Assembly: GCA_900547405.1 (NCBI GenBank)
Contig: URGL01000020.1
Span: 1 to 33,701 of the forward strand
From: an uncultured Eubacteriales bacterium
GTDB lineage: Bacteria; Bacillota; Clostridia; Oscillospirales; Oscillospiraceae
Direction: 5' to 3'
Length of the DNA stretch: 33,701 bases
Positions within the stretch are counted from its first letter, which is position 1. Each line of letters starts with the position of its first letter. Positions 15,022 through 23,023 of the stretch are shown here, piece after piece. A program made the translations under genes and the position numbers. The notes beneath the pieces are model-generated. The model was not told where the DNA came from and searched no databases. It saw only the letters and a program-made list of their open reading frames with translations.

Positions 15022-15229
15022 CCCAAAGGGGATGAACTTTTTGAAAATGCCGGTGAAATGATTTACATAATTCTTGTTTTCACAGCCTGTCCCCCGGTTT
15101 TTCACAGGAGTTATCCACATTGTCCACAGGTTTTTCCACAACCTGTTTGAAAAAAACAAGGGTTCATTTGCAGGAAAAACCGATTTTTGGGCAAAAAACC
15201 TCCACAGCCCGGAAGGGGGCTGTGGAAAA
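15007..15229. promoter_or_regulatory. Cluster of DnaA-box-like 9-mers upstream of prmA
   Basis: A consensus DnaA box TTATCCACA lies at 15111-15119. TTGTCCACA (15120-15128) abuts it, with TTTTCCACA at 15132-15140 and weaker TTTTTCACA at 15098-15106. On the other strand TTTTCCACA occurs at 15007-15015 and 15221-15229. The stretch 15010-15085 between boxes is AT-rich. No dnaA or dnaN gene is present, so this is more likely a DnaA-responsive regulatory or titration site than the chromosomal origin. Together with a terminator it fills the 291-base gap between prmA and the thioesterase gene. Confidence 0.5.
15194..15225 (-). terminator. Rho-independent terminator after the thioesterase gene
   Basis: On the minus strand CCACAGCCC and GGGCTGTGG (arms at 15217-15225 and 15202-15210) form a 9-bp stem followed by AGGTTTTTTG. 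It lies 24 bases beyond the thioesterase stop. Confidence 0.85.
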
Positions 15230-15249
15230 GTAGCCGTTGACAGAACACG

Positions 15250-15984
15250 TTATTCAAACTGCATCCGCGCGGAAAAGACCCGGTGGTCCTCCCCCTGGTC
15301 CTGGCGGTAGGCGTCTACCTGGACACAGGCATTCTCCTGGACATCGTAGCGCAGGTCCAGGGTCTGGCCCTCCCGGCTCTCGGCCAGATAGCACACCAGC
15401 AGCTCTTTCAGGCGGTGCTCCCGGTGGAAGGCGCTGGGGAACAGGTCGTCCACCCACTCCATGTAGCGGGTATTGTTCATGTGGCCGTTCCGGTCAATGT
15501 CCGTGTAGCACACCCGCCGGGGGCTGGAATTGACCATGTTTCTGGGAACCAGGCCCTTGGGGGAGGACAGCTCCAGGCCCCGGGTAATACCGGCTACCTG
15601 GATGCCGCTTTTGCTGGGGGACAGCATCTTCCGGGTGTCCAGGGTCATGATGACCCACAGGGTGATGGAGCGGAAGCACTCCTTGCCCTTCTCGTCGTAG
15701 GCCACCACGCTTCTGGGGTAGGCCGCGGCGGTGGCGGGCATGGCCCAGGTCTCTACCCGGATGGTCTCCCCGGACATGGGCAGCCGGGTGATCTGGACCC
15801 GGTGCCGGGAGACGGCCCAGAAGAGCCCTCTGGCCGCCATGTCGTCGTAGCTCAGGGTCAGCTCCTTGCAGTGCCGCCCGCCCATGTCCTGGGCGATGAA
15901 GAGGATCTGAGAGGGCTTCAGATAGCCCTGGCAGTCCACCATGTTGTCTTTGATGTCATAGGTTTGGGTAAATACGGATTCCAT
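15250..15984 (-). CDS. Acyl-ACP thioesterase
   Basis: This 244-residue double-hotdog protein of the bacterial FatA/FatB-like acyl-ACP thioesterase family releases free fatty acids from acyl carrier protein. The N-terminal hotdog covers about 1-130 and the C-terminal one about 150-244. The catalytic-type segment DIDRNGHMNNTRYMEW contains the conserved Asn and His. I prefer the ATG at 15984 because GAGG lies 9 bases upstream. The ATG two codons earlier (15990) is only 3 bases from it. It follows htrA on the same strand, separated by a family A repeat, and may belong to the kinase-htrA transcript. Confidence 0.88.
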   Translation of the reverse strand: MESVFTQTYDIKDNMVDCQGYLKPSQILFIAQDMGGRHCKELTLSYDDMAARGLFWAVSRHRVQITRLPMSGETIRVETWAMPATAAAYPRSVVAYDEKGKECFRSITLWVIMTLDTRKMLSPSKSGIQVAGITRGLELSSPKGLVPRNMVNSSPRRVCYTDIDRNGHMNNTRYMEWVDDLFPSAFHREHRLKELLVCYLAESREGQTLDLRYDVQENACVQVDAYRQDQGEDHRVFSARMQFE

Positions 15985-16016
15985 GTTCATTTTCCTCGAT
16001 TTTCAAAAAACTCTGA

Positions 16017-16127
16017 CCCTCTCCCGGGAGAAGGGGTACCGAAGCGGCGGACAGGGGGCAGTACAGACTCCTGTACCGCCCCACACCCGTCAGGGCTTCG
16101 CCCTGCCACCCTCTCCCGGGAGAGGGT
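16017..16127. repeat. Family A repeat, copy 3
   Basis: CCCTCTCCCGGGAGA (16017-16031) at one end and the perfect palindrome CCCTCTCC-CG-GGAGAGGG (16109-16126) at the other bound the element. The minus strand carries CAGGGC-GAA-GCCCTG with GCGAAGC, followed by ACGGGTGTGG. The right-hand palindrome is followed by TTTTTATT on the plus strand. It lies between htrA and the thioesterase gene, starting 5 bases past the htrA stop. Confidence 0.75.
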
Positions 16128-16132
16128 TTTTA

Positions 16133-17365
16133 TTAACCCTTGTTTTCCGTCAGTGTTACGGTGACAGTGGCCTGGCCCTGGGCCCGGTAGATCACCAGGC
16201 TCAGGCTGTCCCCTACCTGGTGGGCGTAGAGCAAATTGTTCAGGGCCTCCATGGTGCTGACGGATTCTCCGTCTATGCGGGTCAGGATATCCCCGGCCAC
16301 AATGCCCGCCTCCGCTGCCGGACTGCCGGGCTGGACCTCGGTGATATACAGCCCTGCCGGGACCCGGTAGAACCGCTGGTAGAAGGAGGAGAAATTCTCG
16401 CCCTTGATCCCCAGCCAGGGACGGCCGGACACATAGCCCTGGCGGATGAGCTGGTTGACGATCTCCATCACCGTGGCGCTGGGAATGGCAAAGCCCAGGC
16501 CCTCTACCCCGGATTTGTCGGTAAAGGCGCCGATCTTCATGGTGTTGATCCCCACCACCTGGCCGTAGCTGTTGATCAGGGGCCCGCCGGAGTTGCCGGA
16601 ATTCAGGGCGGCGTTGGTCTGGATCAGGTTCATGGTCCGGCCGTTGACGGACACGTCCCGGTTGATGGCAGAGACGATGCCGTTGGTCATGGTGCCCCGA
16701 AGCTCCACCCCCAGGGGGTCTCCGATGGCCACCACCGTATCCCCTACCCGCAGGGCATCGGAGTCACCAAACTGTGCCGCGGTCAGGTTTTCGGCCCGGA
16801 TATAGAGCACCGCCAGATCCGAAACCGGGTCTGTGCCCACTACGGCGGCTTCCAGCTCCCGCTCGTCCGTTAGCCGGACGGTGAGGCGCTGAGCGTCCTC
16901 GATCACGTGATAATTGGTCACCAGATAGCCTTTCCCCGAAAGGACCACACCGGTGCCGGTAGCCGTGGTTCCCAGGGTGCTGGCGGTGATGGAGACCACG
17001 CTGGGAATGTTCTGTTCATAGATTTCCTGGAGGCTCAGGCCCTCCTCCTGGCTCTCCGGCTTTTCCGGAGCCTCATGGATGGCCACTGTGGTCTGCTCCT
17101 CCCGCAGGGGTGCCGTGGGGACCGATGCCTGGACGGCCCGGCTGTCTGCCGAGGCGTAGGCAATGGCGGTAGCCTCCTGCTCGTTGAGCTTCTGGAACAT
17201 TTTGATGTTCAGCACGCTGAGAGCGGTGGATATCCCTCCCAGGAAGATCACCGCTACCAGCAGCAGGGCGACAATGGCCCGATGGCTCTTAGGCGGCTCG
17301 GTGCAGCCGGTGCCATAAACGCCGTCGTCGAAGCCGCTGTCAAAGGGGAACCGATTGTCTTCCAT
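16133..17365 (-). CDS. htrA: HtrA/DegP-like trypsin-type serine protease
   Basis: This 410-residue protein is anchored by one helix (about 30-50) with its catalytic part outside. The trypsin-like domain holds the triad H153 (TNYHVIED), D183 (SDLAVL) and S259 (GNSGGPL). A PDZ domain covers about 318-405 with PWLGIKG at its entrance. HtrA proteases degrade or refold misfolded secreted proteins. The gene starts 15 bases after the sensor kinase stop with a GGAGGTG site, so the two form an operon. That arrangement recalls the CssRS secretion-stress system controlling htrA in Bacillus, but no response regulator gene is nearby. Confidence 0.95.
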   Translation of the reverse strand: MEDNRFPFDSGFDDGVYGTGCTEPPKSHRAIVALLLVAVIFLGGISTALSVLNIKMFQKLNEQEATAIAYASADSRAVQASVPTAPLREEQTTVAIHEAPEKPESQEEGLSLQEIYEQNIPSVVSITASTLGTTATGTGVVLSGKGYLVTNYHVIEDAQRLTVRLTDERELEAAVVGTDPVSDLAVLYIRAENLTAAQFGDSDALRVGDTVVAIGDPLGVELRGTMTNGIVSAINRDVSVNGRTMNLIQTNAALNSGNSGGPLINSYGQVVGINTMKIGAFTDKSGVEGLGFAIPSATVMEIVNQLIRQGYVSGRPWLGIKGENFSSFYQRFYRVPAGLYITEVQPGSPAAEAGIVAGDILTRIDGESVSTMEALNNLLYAHQVGDSLSLVIYRAQGQATVTVTLTENKG

Positions 17366-17380
17366 TTATGACACCTCCTG

Positions 17381-18805
17381 TCAGTTTACCAGGGGCAGGG
17401 TGAAGGTGAACTCCGTCTTGCCGTCCCGGCTGGTCACGCTGATGTTTTCTCCGTGGCTGCAAACAATGGTTTTTACGATGTAGAGCCCCAGGCCCCAGCC
17501 GTCCCGGTTCTGGGACCGGGATTTGTCCAGCTTGTGGAACCGGTCGAAGACCAGAGGCAGCTCCTCCGGGGGGATGGTGTCTCCCTCGTTGGATACGGAC
17601 ACATAGACCTTGGCCCCGCCCTCCCGGATCTTCAGCCCCAGGGTTTTCCCTGTTGGGCAGAACTTCACGGCGTTGTCGATCAGGTTATAAATGACCTGGG
17701 TGATATAGTCCTCGTTGGCGAAGGTGTATACCGGGTGCTCCGGCATATCCACCTCCACATTCAGCCCCTTGTCCTCGATCTTCTTTTCGAAGGTGATGAG
17801 CACAGAGCCGCAGCAGTCCTCCAGGTCGAAGTGGATCTTCTTCTCGTCGGGAATGCCGCCCTCGTTCTGGAGCTGGGAGATATCCAGCATACTCCGGACC
17901 AGGCGGCTCAGGCGCTTGGTCTCGTCGGAGACGATCTGCAGGTAGTGGGGCCACTTGTCCTCCGGGATGGTCTTGTCCAGCATACCGTCCACATAGCCGG
18001 AGATGGTGGTCATGGGGGTCTTCAGCTCGTGGGACACATTGGCCACAAACTCCTGGCGGCGATACTCGCTCTTTTGCAAGGAGCAGGCCATGTTGTTGAA
18101 GGCCAGGGCCAGCTCTTCCATCTCCTCGCTGTTGCCCTCCTCGATCTTGACCCGGGCCTCCAGGTTCCCATGGCCGAAGGCATTGGCGGCCTTGGCCATG
18201 TCCTGCAGGGGCTTGCTCTCCCGCCGGGCGAAGAAGCTCACCGCGGCAACGGACACCAGGATAACGCATACCGCCGTGGTCAGAAAGATGTTGGAGATTT
18301 TGGTCAGCACCTGGTTGACGGAGGCCGAGGGAGAGGAGACGATGATAATGCCCGTGTCCCCGTCCGCCGCGGTCACCGGCAGGGCCACCAGAAACCGCTC
18401 CTCGGAGTAGAGCCCCTTGATGAGCCCCGTAGCCCGGTCTGACCCCTGGGAGAGGACCTTCTGGAGGTATTCTTCGTTGACATAAAGCCCCATATGCTTG
18501 CAGCCGAAGAGGCTGTCGGAGCAGATGGTGACCTTTCCGTCACTGTTGCAGATCACAGCGTCGGACCCGGAAACCTTGGAGGCAATGTCCAGATTCATCA
18601 GAAATTCCCGGCCGGAAAGACTGTCGTCTTCCACATAGCTGGCCGCCAGATCGGCAATGATCTGGGCATCCTGCTCCAGGGAATCAAAGGTGGTATCCGT
18701 CAGGAAGTCCTGGACCATCATCTGAAAGGACCCGCCCAATACGGTCAACGCCACCAGCAGTATCCCGGCGAATACGGAAAAGCTGCGGCCAAAGGTAGAT
18801 TTCAC
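17381..18805 (-). CDS. Membrane sensor histidine kinase, orphan, in operon with htrA
   Basis: This 474-residue kinase has TM1 (about 10-32), an external sensor region (33-172), TM2 (173-193), a HAMP linker (about 194-245), the H-box VSHELKTP with H259, an N-box around NLIDNAVKF, an F-region FDRFHKLD and the G-box GWGLGLY (about 436-442). The external part contains three cysteines (C86, C95, C102), possibly in a redox- or fold-sensitive loop. Translation appears to start at GTG 18805, since an in-frame TGA lies two codons upstream. It has its own promoter. The downstream gene is htrA. No response regulator is adjacent, which is unusual. Confidence 0.92.
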   Translation of the reverse strand: MKSTFGRSFSVFAGILLVALTVLGGSFQMMVQDFLTDTTFDSLEQDAQIIADLAASYVEDDSLSGREFLMNLDIASKVSGSDAVICNSDGKVTICSDSLFGCKHMGLYVNEEYLQKVLSQGSDRATGLIKGLYSEERFLVALPVTAADGDTGIIIVSSPSASVNQVLTKISNIFLTTAVCVILVSVAAVSFFARRESKPLQDMAKAANAFGHGNLEARVKIEEGNSEEMEELALAFNNMACSLQKSEYRRQEFVANVSHELKTPMTTISGYVDGMLDKTIPEDKWPHYLQIVSDETKRLSRLVRSMLDISQLQNEGGIPDEKKIHFDLEDCCGSVLITFEKKIEDKGLNVEVDMPEHPVYTFANEDYITQVIYNLIDNAVKFCPTGKTLGLKIREGGAKVYVSVSNEGDTIPPEELPLVFDRFHKLDKSRSQNRDGWGLGLYIVKTIVCSHGENISVTSRDGKTEFTFTLPLVN

Positions 18806-18844
18806 GGCTCACGGCACCTCGTCTCATTTTTTCTTTACCGTAAA

Positions 18845-18872
18845 ATTATAGCACAGAATCCGCTTTTTTCAA
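18845..18872 (-). promoter_or_regulatory. Promoter of the sensor kinase-htrA operon
   Basis: On the minus strand TTGAAA (18867-18872) and TATAAT (18845-18850) are separated by 16 bases, about 40 bases before the GTG start. Confidence 0.7.
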
Positions 18873-18927
18873 TGAAAGCAGAAAAAAGTTTACAACTTCC
18901 AGGGGCTTCTTCCGGGGAAAAGGCATA

Positions 18928-18953
18928 CCCGGGATCACCTCTGTGACCCCGGG
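18928..18953 (-). terminator. Hairpin after the Rpn nuclease gene
   Basis: CCCGGGATCAC (18928-18938) and GTGACCCCGGG (18943-18953) form an 11-bp stem with one mismatch and loop CTCT. On the minus strand it is followed by TATGCCTTTT. It lies between the nuclease gene and the kinase promoter. Confidence 0.6.
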
Positions 18954-18985
18954 CTGACAGTATCTCAAAATAGTGGAAGGGAGGA

Positions 18986-19843
18986 TTACACGGCCTTCGG
19001 CGTGAGCCACTTCCGCACGGTCTCAATGTCGAAGCCCACCGCCCCGGCGATTTGCTCCAGCGTCAGGCCATGCAGCTTCAAATTCTGCGCCGTCAAACGG
19101 GCCTGTTCCATCCGGCCTTCTTCGCGGCCTTCCTCGCGGCCTTCTTCACGGCCCTCTGCAAAACTTTCGTTTCTTAAATCTTCCATGACCTTACACATCT
19201 CGCGCACTCCTTTCGGGTTTTCTTTCAGGTATCTGGTGGTGTCTGCCAACAAATCAAAATGCATATCGTCGGCATCGGTGCAGCTGAAATCGTGCATCAG
19301 CTTACCAATAGCCGAGTCGCCCCGGTATTCTCCGTTTACGTACAGAATATGGGCTCCGTCATCAAAGGGTTTATTCAGCGTCAGATTCATATTTTGAATC
19401 TGATATACCGGCTTTCCGGCCTTATAATAGTCATTTTCCGTAATGAATATGACATAAGTGTCCGGAAGGGCTCTGTAATCCTGCTTTTCGTCCAGATTTT
19501 CCACATCCATCACGCTGGAATGGTATCGGGCCCGATGGGGGTCTGCTCCGGTATCCGACCGCTGGACCTCAATGTCGTATTTCTTTCCGGCGCTGTCTGT
19601 GGCGTAGGCATCCAGACAGATAGATCTTGCCCCGGTCACCCGCTTCATATCCGCCTGGGTCTCGCAGGAAATGAGAACCAAGTCCTGTTTCCCGGTGATG
19701 ATCCGAAGGACCAGCTCTGCCAAAGGCAGATTGTTTTTGAAAAGGCCCCGCATAAAAGTATCGTCTATAGGGCGGAATCTTCGCAGACGCTCCAGGTCCT
19801 CCTGGTGCCGCCGTTCTCTTTTTTGTGCTTCTGTTTCGGACAT
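18986..19843 (-). CDS. Rpn-family PD-(D/E)xK nuclease / putative transposase
   Basis: This 285-residue protein belongs to the recombination-promoting nuclease (Rpn, PDDEXK) group. The opening FRPIDDTFMRGLF is typical of the family. The nuclease core reads LDAYATDSAGKKYDIEVQ, giving the D...ExQ catalytic pattern. A charged repeat GREEGREEGREEGR lies about 40 residues before the end, then a helix-turn-helix-like tail (LTLEQIAGAVGFDIETVRKWL region). I prefer the ATG at 19843, 6 bases after GGGGTG, over the ATG at 19849 or GTG at 19852. It has its own promoter and terminator and is a likely accessory insertion between housekeeping blocks. Confidence 0.87.
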   Translation of the reverse strand: MSETEAQKRERRHQEDLERLRRFRPIDDTFMRGLFKNNLPLAELVLRIITGKQDLVLISCETQADMKRVTGARSICLDAYATDSAGKKYDIEVQRSDTGADPHRARYHSSVMDVENLDEKQDYRALPDTYVIFITENDYYKAGKPVYQIQNMNLTLNKPFDDGAHILYVNGEYRGDSAIGKLMHDFSCTDADDMHFDLLADTTRYLKENPKGVREMCKVMEDLRNESFAEGREEGREEGREEGRMEQARLTAQNLKLHGLTLEQIAGAVGFDIETVRKWLTPKAV

Positions 19844-19864
19844 AATCATCACCCCGGTACTTGT

Positions 19865-19893
19865 ATGCTACCATAGAATTTTCACTTTATCAA
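19865..19893 (-). promoter_or_regulatory. Probable promoter of the Rpn nuclease gene
   Basis: On the minus strand TTGATA (19888-19893) and TAGCAT (19865-19870) are separated by 17 bases, in an AT-rich segment unlike the surrounding sequence. Confidence 0.6.
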
Positions 19894-19938
19894 GCGATGA
19901 TTTGTGAATTTCTTGAGTATTTGGTTTTGGAAGATATG

Positions 19939-19973
19939 GCATGGGGGCACCGGCTTGGCCGGTGCCCCCATGC
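19939..19973 (-). terminator. Hairpin terminator after upp
   Basis: A perfect 16-bp stem (19939-19954 with 19958-19973, GCATGGGGGCACCGGC on the left) has a 3-base loop. It lies 7 bases past the upp stop. The sequence beyond it on the minus strand is only partly T-rich (ATATCTTCC), so termination may rely on stem strength. Confidence 0.75.
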
Positions 19974-19980
19974 TAAAAAT

Positions 19981-20610
19981 TTACTTCGTGCCAAAGATCC
20001 GGTCGCCGGCATCGCCCAGGCCAGGGACGATGTAGGCGTGCTCGTTGAGCTTCTCGTCCAGGGCGGCCAGGTAGATCTCTACGTCGGGATGGGCCTGCTG
20101 GACGGCGGCCACGCCCTCGGGAGCGCCGATGATGTTCATCATGATGATGTTCTTGCAGCCGTGCTTCTTCAGGAAGTCAATGGCAGCCACGGCGCTGCCG
20201 CCGGTGGCCAGCATGGGGTCCACCACGAAAACCTGACGGTTGGCGATGTCCTCCGGCAGCTTGCAGTAATATTCCACAGGCTTGTGGGTTTCAGGGTCCC
20301 GGTACAGGCCAATGTGGCCGATCTTCGCGGAGGGGATCAGCGCGACCATCTGGTCCACCATGCCCAGGCCTGCCCGCAGCACGGGAACAATGGCCAGCTT
20401 CTTGCCGGAGAGCATCCGGCACTTGGCGGTGGCGACAGGGGTCTCTACTTCTACTTCTTTCAGGGGCAGCTTCCGGGTAGCCTCATAGCACATGAGGCCC
20501 GCGATCTCACCGACCAGCTCCCGGAATTCCTTGACGGGGGTGTCCTTGCTGCGCAGGATCGCCAGCTTATGCTGAATAAGGGGATGATCCAATACGTGTA
20601 CTTCTGCCAT
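19981..20610 (-). CDS. upp: Uracil phosphoribosyltransferase
   Basis: This 209-residue pyrimidine-salvage enzyme makes UMP from uracil and PRPP. The opening VHVLDHPLIQHKL, the PRPP loop VVDPMLATGGSAVAAI and the C-terminal PGLGDAGDRIFGTK are diagnostic. I chose the ATG at 20610 because the family begins with M-x-x-V-x-V-x-DHP. An ATG two codons earlier (20616) is nearer to the GGAG site and cannot be excluded. It starts 30 bases after tsaB, on the same strand, and ends before a strong hairpin. Confidence 0.96.
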   Translation of the reverse strand: MAEVHVLDHPLIQHKLAILRSKDTPVKEFRELVGEIAGLMCYEATRKLPLKEVEVETPVATAKCRMLSGKKLAIVPVLRAGLGMVDQMVALIPSAKIGHIGLYRDPETHKPVEYYCKLPEDIANRQVFVVDPMLATGGSAVAAIDFLKKHGCKNIIMMNIIGAPEGVAAVQQAHPDVEIYLAALDEKLNEHAYIVPGLGDAGDRIFGTK

Positions 20611-20640
20611 AACCATTCGACTCCTTTTTCTATCTTCGGC

Positions 20641-21348
20641 TCACTGAGCCTGTGTTTGCCGTTCCAGCCGCTCCCGTTCCGCCTGACTCAGGCGCAGGTA
20701 GTTGGGCACCAGCTCGGCTCCCGAGACGGTGTCCCCCTCCTTTGCCATGCGCCAGCCCTCCAGGGCCACGCCTTCGGCGCGCTGGTGCATCCGGTGCTCC
20801 GGGGGAAGAACCAGACCCGGCAGGGTTTCCAACAATGTATTATAGCACAGAATGCTGCCATCTCCAACTAAAAAAATCGGTTCCTCCAGATTTTTTAGCT
20901 CCTGGCCCAGATCCGCCAGGGAAATGGCCCGGTCCTCCCGGATCCTGCGGCAATTTCCATGGGAGACGTGGAACAGGGCGTTGTAGACCTGGCTGCGCCG
21001 GGCATCCATCACCGGGCACACATAGCCCTGCCAGACCCCCAGCCCCGCCGCCATAGCGGCCAGGGTGCTGACGGCGCAGCATGGGATCTCCCGGCCCCAG
21101 GCAAAGCCCTTGGCGGCAGCCACGCCGATGCGGACCCCTGTAAAGGAGCCGGGGCCTGCGGCCACGGCCAGGATATCCACATCCGCCGGAGTCAGGGACA
21201 GCTGGCTCAGCAGGTCCTGAGCCATGACCATCAGGGTCTGGCTGTGGGTGAGTCCTGTGTTCTGGTAGACGGAGCCCAGGAGCTTTCCCTCCTCCAGCAG
21301 CGCCACGGAGGCCGCCTTGGCGGAGGTCTCAAAGGCTAAGATCTTCAT
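20641..21348 (-). CDS. tsaB: tRNA threonylcarbamoyladenosine synthesis protein TsaB
   Basis: This 235-residue protein of the ASKHA/TsaD-like fold partners TsaD and TsaE in adding t6A to position 37 of ANN-decoding tRNAs. The start MKILAFETSA, the segment THSQTLM and AAGPGSFTGVRIG (about 65-77) match the family. The ATG has AGGAGGGCAGGAAT upstream. It overlaps tsaE by 20 bases, the usual tsaE-tsaB order. tsaD is not in the window. Confidence 0.95.
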   Translation of the reverse strand: MKILAFETSAKAASVALLEEGKLLGSVYQNTGLTHSQTLMVMAQDLLSQLSLTPADVDILAVAAGPGSFTGVRIGVAAAKGFAWGREIPCCAVSTLAAMAAGLGVWQGYVCPVMDARRSQVYNALFHVSHGNCRRIREDRAISLADLGQELKNLEEPIFLVGDGSILCYNTLLETLPGLVLPPEHRMHQRAEGVALEGWRMAKEGDTVSGAELVPNYLRLSQAERERLERQTQAQ

Positions 21349-21766
21349 ATTCCTGCCCTCCTTCTATGGTAACGCGCCGGGAGGTATCCCCCAGCTTCTC
21401 AATGGTCACGGTCAGGGCCCCAGCCATGGCCTCCGGCACATTTTCGCTCCACTCCACGGCACAGACACCGCCCCGGTCCAGATAGTCCTCCCAGCCGATG
21501 TCCCACAGGTCATCGTCGCTTTGAAGCCGGTACATATCGAAGTGGAACAGGGGAAGACGGCCTCCCAGATATTCGTTGACAATGGTGTAGGTAGGACTGG
21601 TCACAGGCTCCCGGTAGCCCAGGCCCCGGGCCAATCCTCGGGTGAAGGCGGTCTTTCCGGCACCCAGGTCCCCCCGATAGGCAAGGACCGTGCCGGGGAC
21701 CAATTTTTGAGCCAGTCTTTCCCCAATTTTTTCGGTTTCTTCCGGGGAATTGGTAATGAATTCCAT
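21329..21766 (-). CDS. tsaE: tRNA threonylcarbamoyladenosine synthesis ATPase TsaE
   Basis: This 145-residue P-loop ATPase drives turnover of the TsaB-TsaD complex. Walker A is GDLGAGKT near residue 32-39. The family segments SPTYTIVNEY and LFHFDMYRL follow, and WSEN lies in the C-terminal part. The start is the ATG at 21766 with AGGGAG 8 bases upstream. The open frame continues 7 codons towards a family B repeat, but those codons are not family-like. It overlaps tsaB. Confidence 0.95.
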   Translation of the reverse strand: MEFITNSPEETEKIGERLAQKLVPGTVLAYRGDLGAGKTAFTRGLARGLGYREPVTSPTYTIVNEYLGGRLPLFHFDMYRLQSDDDLWDIGWEDYLDRGGVCAVEWSENVPEAMAGALTVTIEKLGDTSRRVTIEGGQEYEDLSL

Positions 21767-21786
21767 AAAATAATCTCCCTGCCGCA

Positions 21787-21910
21787 CGCGTAGGGGGCGA
21801 TGCCCACATCGCCCCGAGACCTTCTGTGCGAGACGGGAAGGTCTATAGGAACCATCTGACCGCTTCCTTGTCGAACCTTGCGGGCCGATGTGGGCATCGG
21901 CCCCTACGCG
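21787..21910. repeat. Family B repeat, copy 3 (124 bp)
   Basis: The ends CGCGTAGGGG and CCCCTACGCG flank the same kind of end-hairpins (GGCGATG-CCCA-CATCGCC on the left) as copies 1 and 2. The core differs more and is 9 bp longer. It stands alone, without family A, between tsaE and prfA, 13 bases past the prfA stop. Confidence 0.78.
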
Positions 21911-21923
21911 AGGAGCGGCTTTT

Positions 21924-22982
21924 TTACTTCGCCATTTTCAGCTTCTCCGCCTGGTCGGCGGTGGCGAGGGCATCGATGATCTCGTCCAGGCCGCCGTCCA
22001 TGACGGCGTCGAGCTTGTAGAGGGTCAGCCCGATCCGGTGGTCGGTGACCCGGCCCTGGGGAAAGTTGTAGGTGCGGATGCGCTCGTTGCGCATGCCGGT
22101 GCCTACCTGGCTGCGGCGCATTCCCGTGACCTGGCTGTCCAGGCGGGCCTGCTCCTGCTCATAGAGCTTGGAGGCCAGCATCCGCATGCATTTTTCCCGG
22201 TTCTGGATCTGGCTTCGCTCCTCCTGGCAAGACACCACAATGCCGGAGGGCTTGTGGATCAGCCGGACGGCGGAGCTGGTTTTGTTGACGTGCTGGCCGC
22301 CGGCACCGGAGGCCCGGTAGACCTGCATCTCGATGTCCGCCGGGTTCAGCTGAACGTCTACCTCCTCCATTTCCGGCAGCACCGCCACGGTGGCGGTGGA
22401 GGTGTGGACCCGGCCGCCGGATTCCGTCTCCGGCACCCGCTGGACCCGATGGACACCGGACTCATACTTCATCCGGGAGTAGGCCCCCCGGCCGTTGATG
22501 ACGAAGTCCGCCTCCTTGACGCCTCCCAGCTCCGTTTCGCTGTAGTTCATGAGCTCAACGCTCCAGCCCTTGGCCGCGGCATACATGGAGTACATCCGGA
22601 AGAGGCTGTGGGCGAACAGGGCGCTTTCCTCGCCGCCTACACCGCCCCGGATCTCCACAATGACGCTTTTTTCGTCATTGGGGTCCTTGGGCAGCAGCAG
22701 GATCTGGAGCTGCCTGTAAAGCGCTTCCTTTTCCTCTTTGGCGCTTGCGAAGGTCTGCTGGCACAGCTCCTTCATTTCGGGGTCCGACATGAGCTCCTGG
22801 GCCTCTTCCATTTCCTGGACCGCCCGACGATAGGCATGGTAGGCATCCACGATGGGCTCTAATTCGGTTTTTTCCCGCAGAAGCTTGGAGGCCTTCTGGG
22901 GATCGCTGTAAAAATCCGGCTGCTCCGACTTGGCGCAGAGCTCTTCGTAGCGGCTCGCCACCGCGTTCAGCTTTTCCAGCAT
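21924..22982 (-). CDS. prfA: Peptide chain release factor 1
   Basis: This 352-residue factor reads UAA and UAG and releases the finished peptide. The stop-recognition tripeptide PET (184-186) is of the PxT class that marks RF1, and the catalytic GGQ is at 228-230 in SGAGGQHVNKT. Length fits the family. It follows rlmA by 41 bases on the same strand and probably shares its promoter. A PrmC methyltransferase gene, often next to prfA, is not present. Confidence 0.97.
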   Translation of the reverse strand: MLEKLNAVASRYEELCAKSEQPDFYSDPQKASKLLREKTELEPIVDAYHAYRRAVQEMEEAQELMSDPEMKELCQQTFASAKEEKEALYRQLQILLLPKDPNDEKSVIVEIRGGVGGEESALFAHSLFRMYSMYAAAKGWSVELMNYSETELGGVKEADFVINGRGAYSRMKYESGVHRVQRVPETESGGRVHTSTATVAVLPEMEEVDVQLNPADIEMQVYRASGAGGQHVNKTSSAVRLIHKPSGIVVSCQEERSQIQNREKCMRMLASKLYEQEQARLDSQVTGMRRSQVGTGMRNERIRTYNFPQGRVTDHRIGLTLYKLDAVMDGGLDEIIDALATADQAEKLKMAK

Positions 22983-23023
22983 GCAAGTTCTCCTTCGTCA
23001 TATTTTTCAAAAAACCGGGTATC

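Noticed and set aside
14959..15159. N-terminal extension of PrmA
   Set aside because: The extra 67 codons cover the promoter and the DnaA-like boxes. Family alignment by eye starts at MAWLEITL.
15007..15229. Chromosomal replication origin
   Set aside because: DnaA-like boxes cluster here, but dnaA, dnaN, recF, gyrB and rpmH are all absent, so origin status is not supported.
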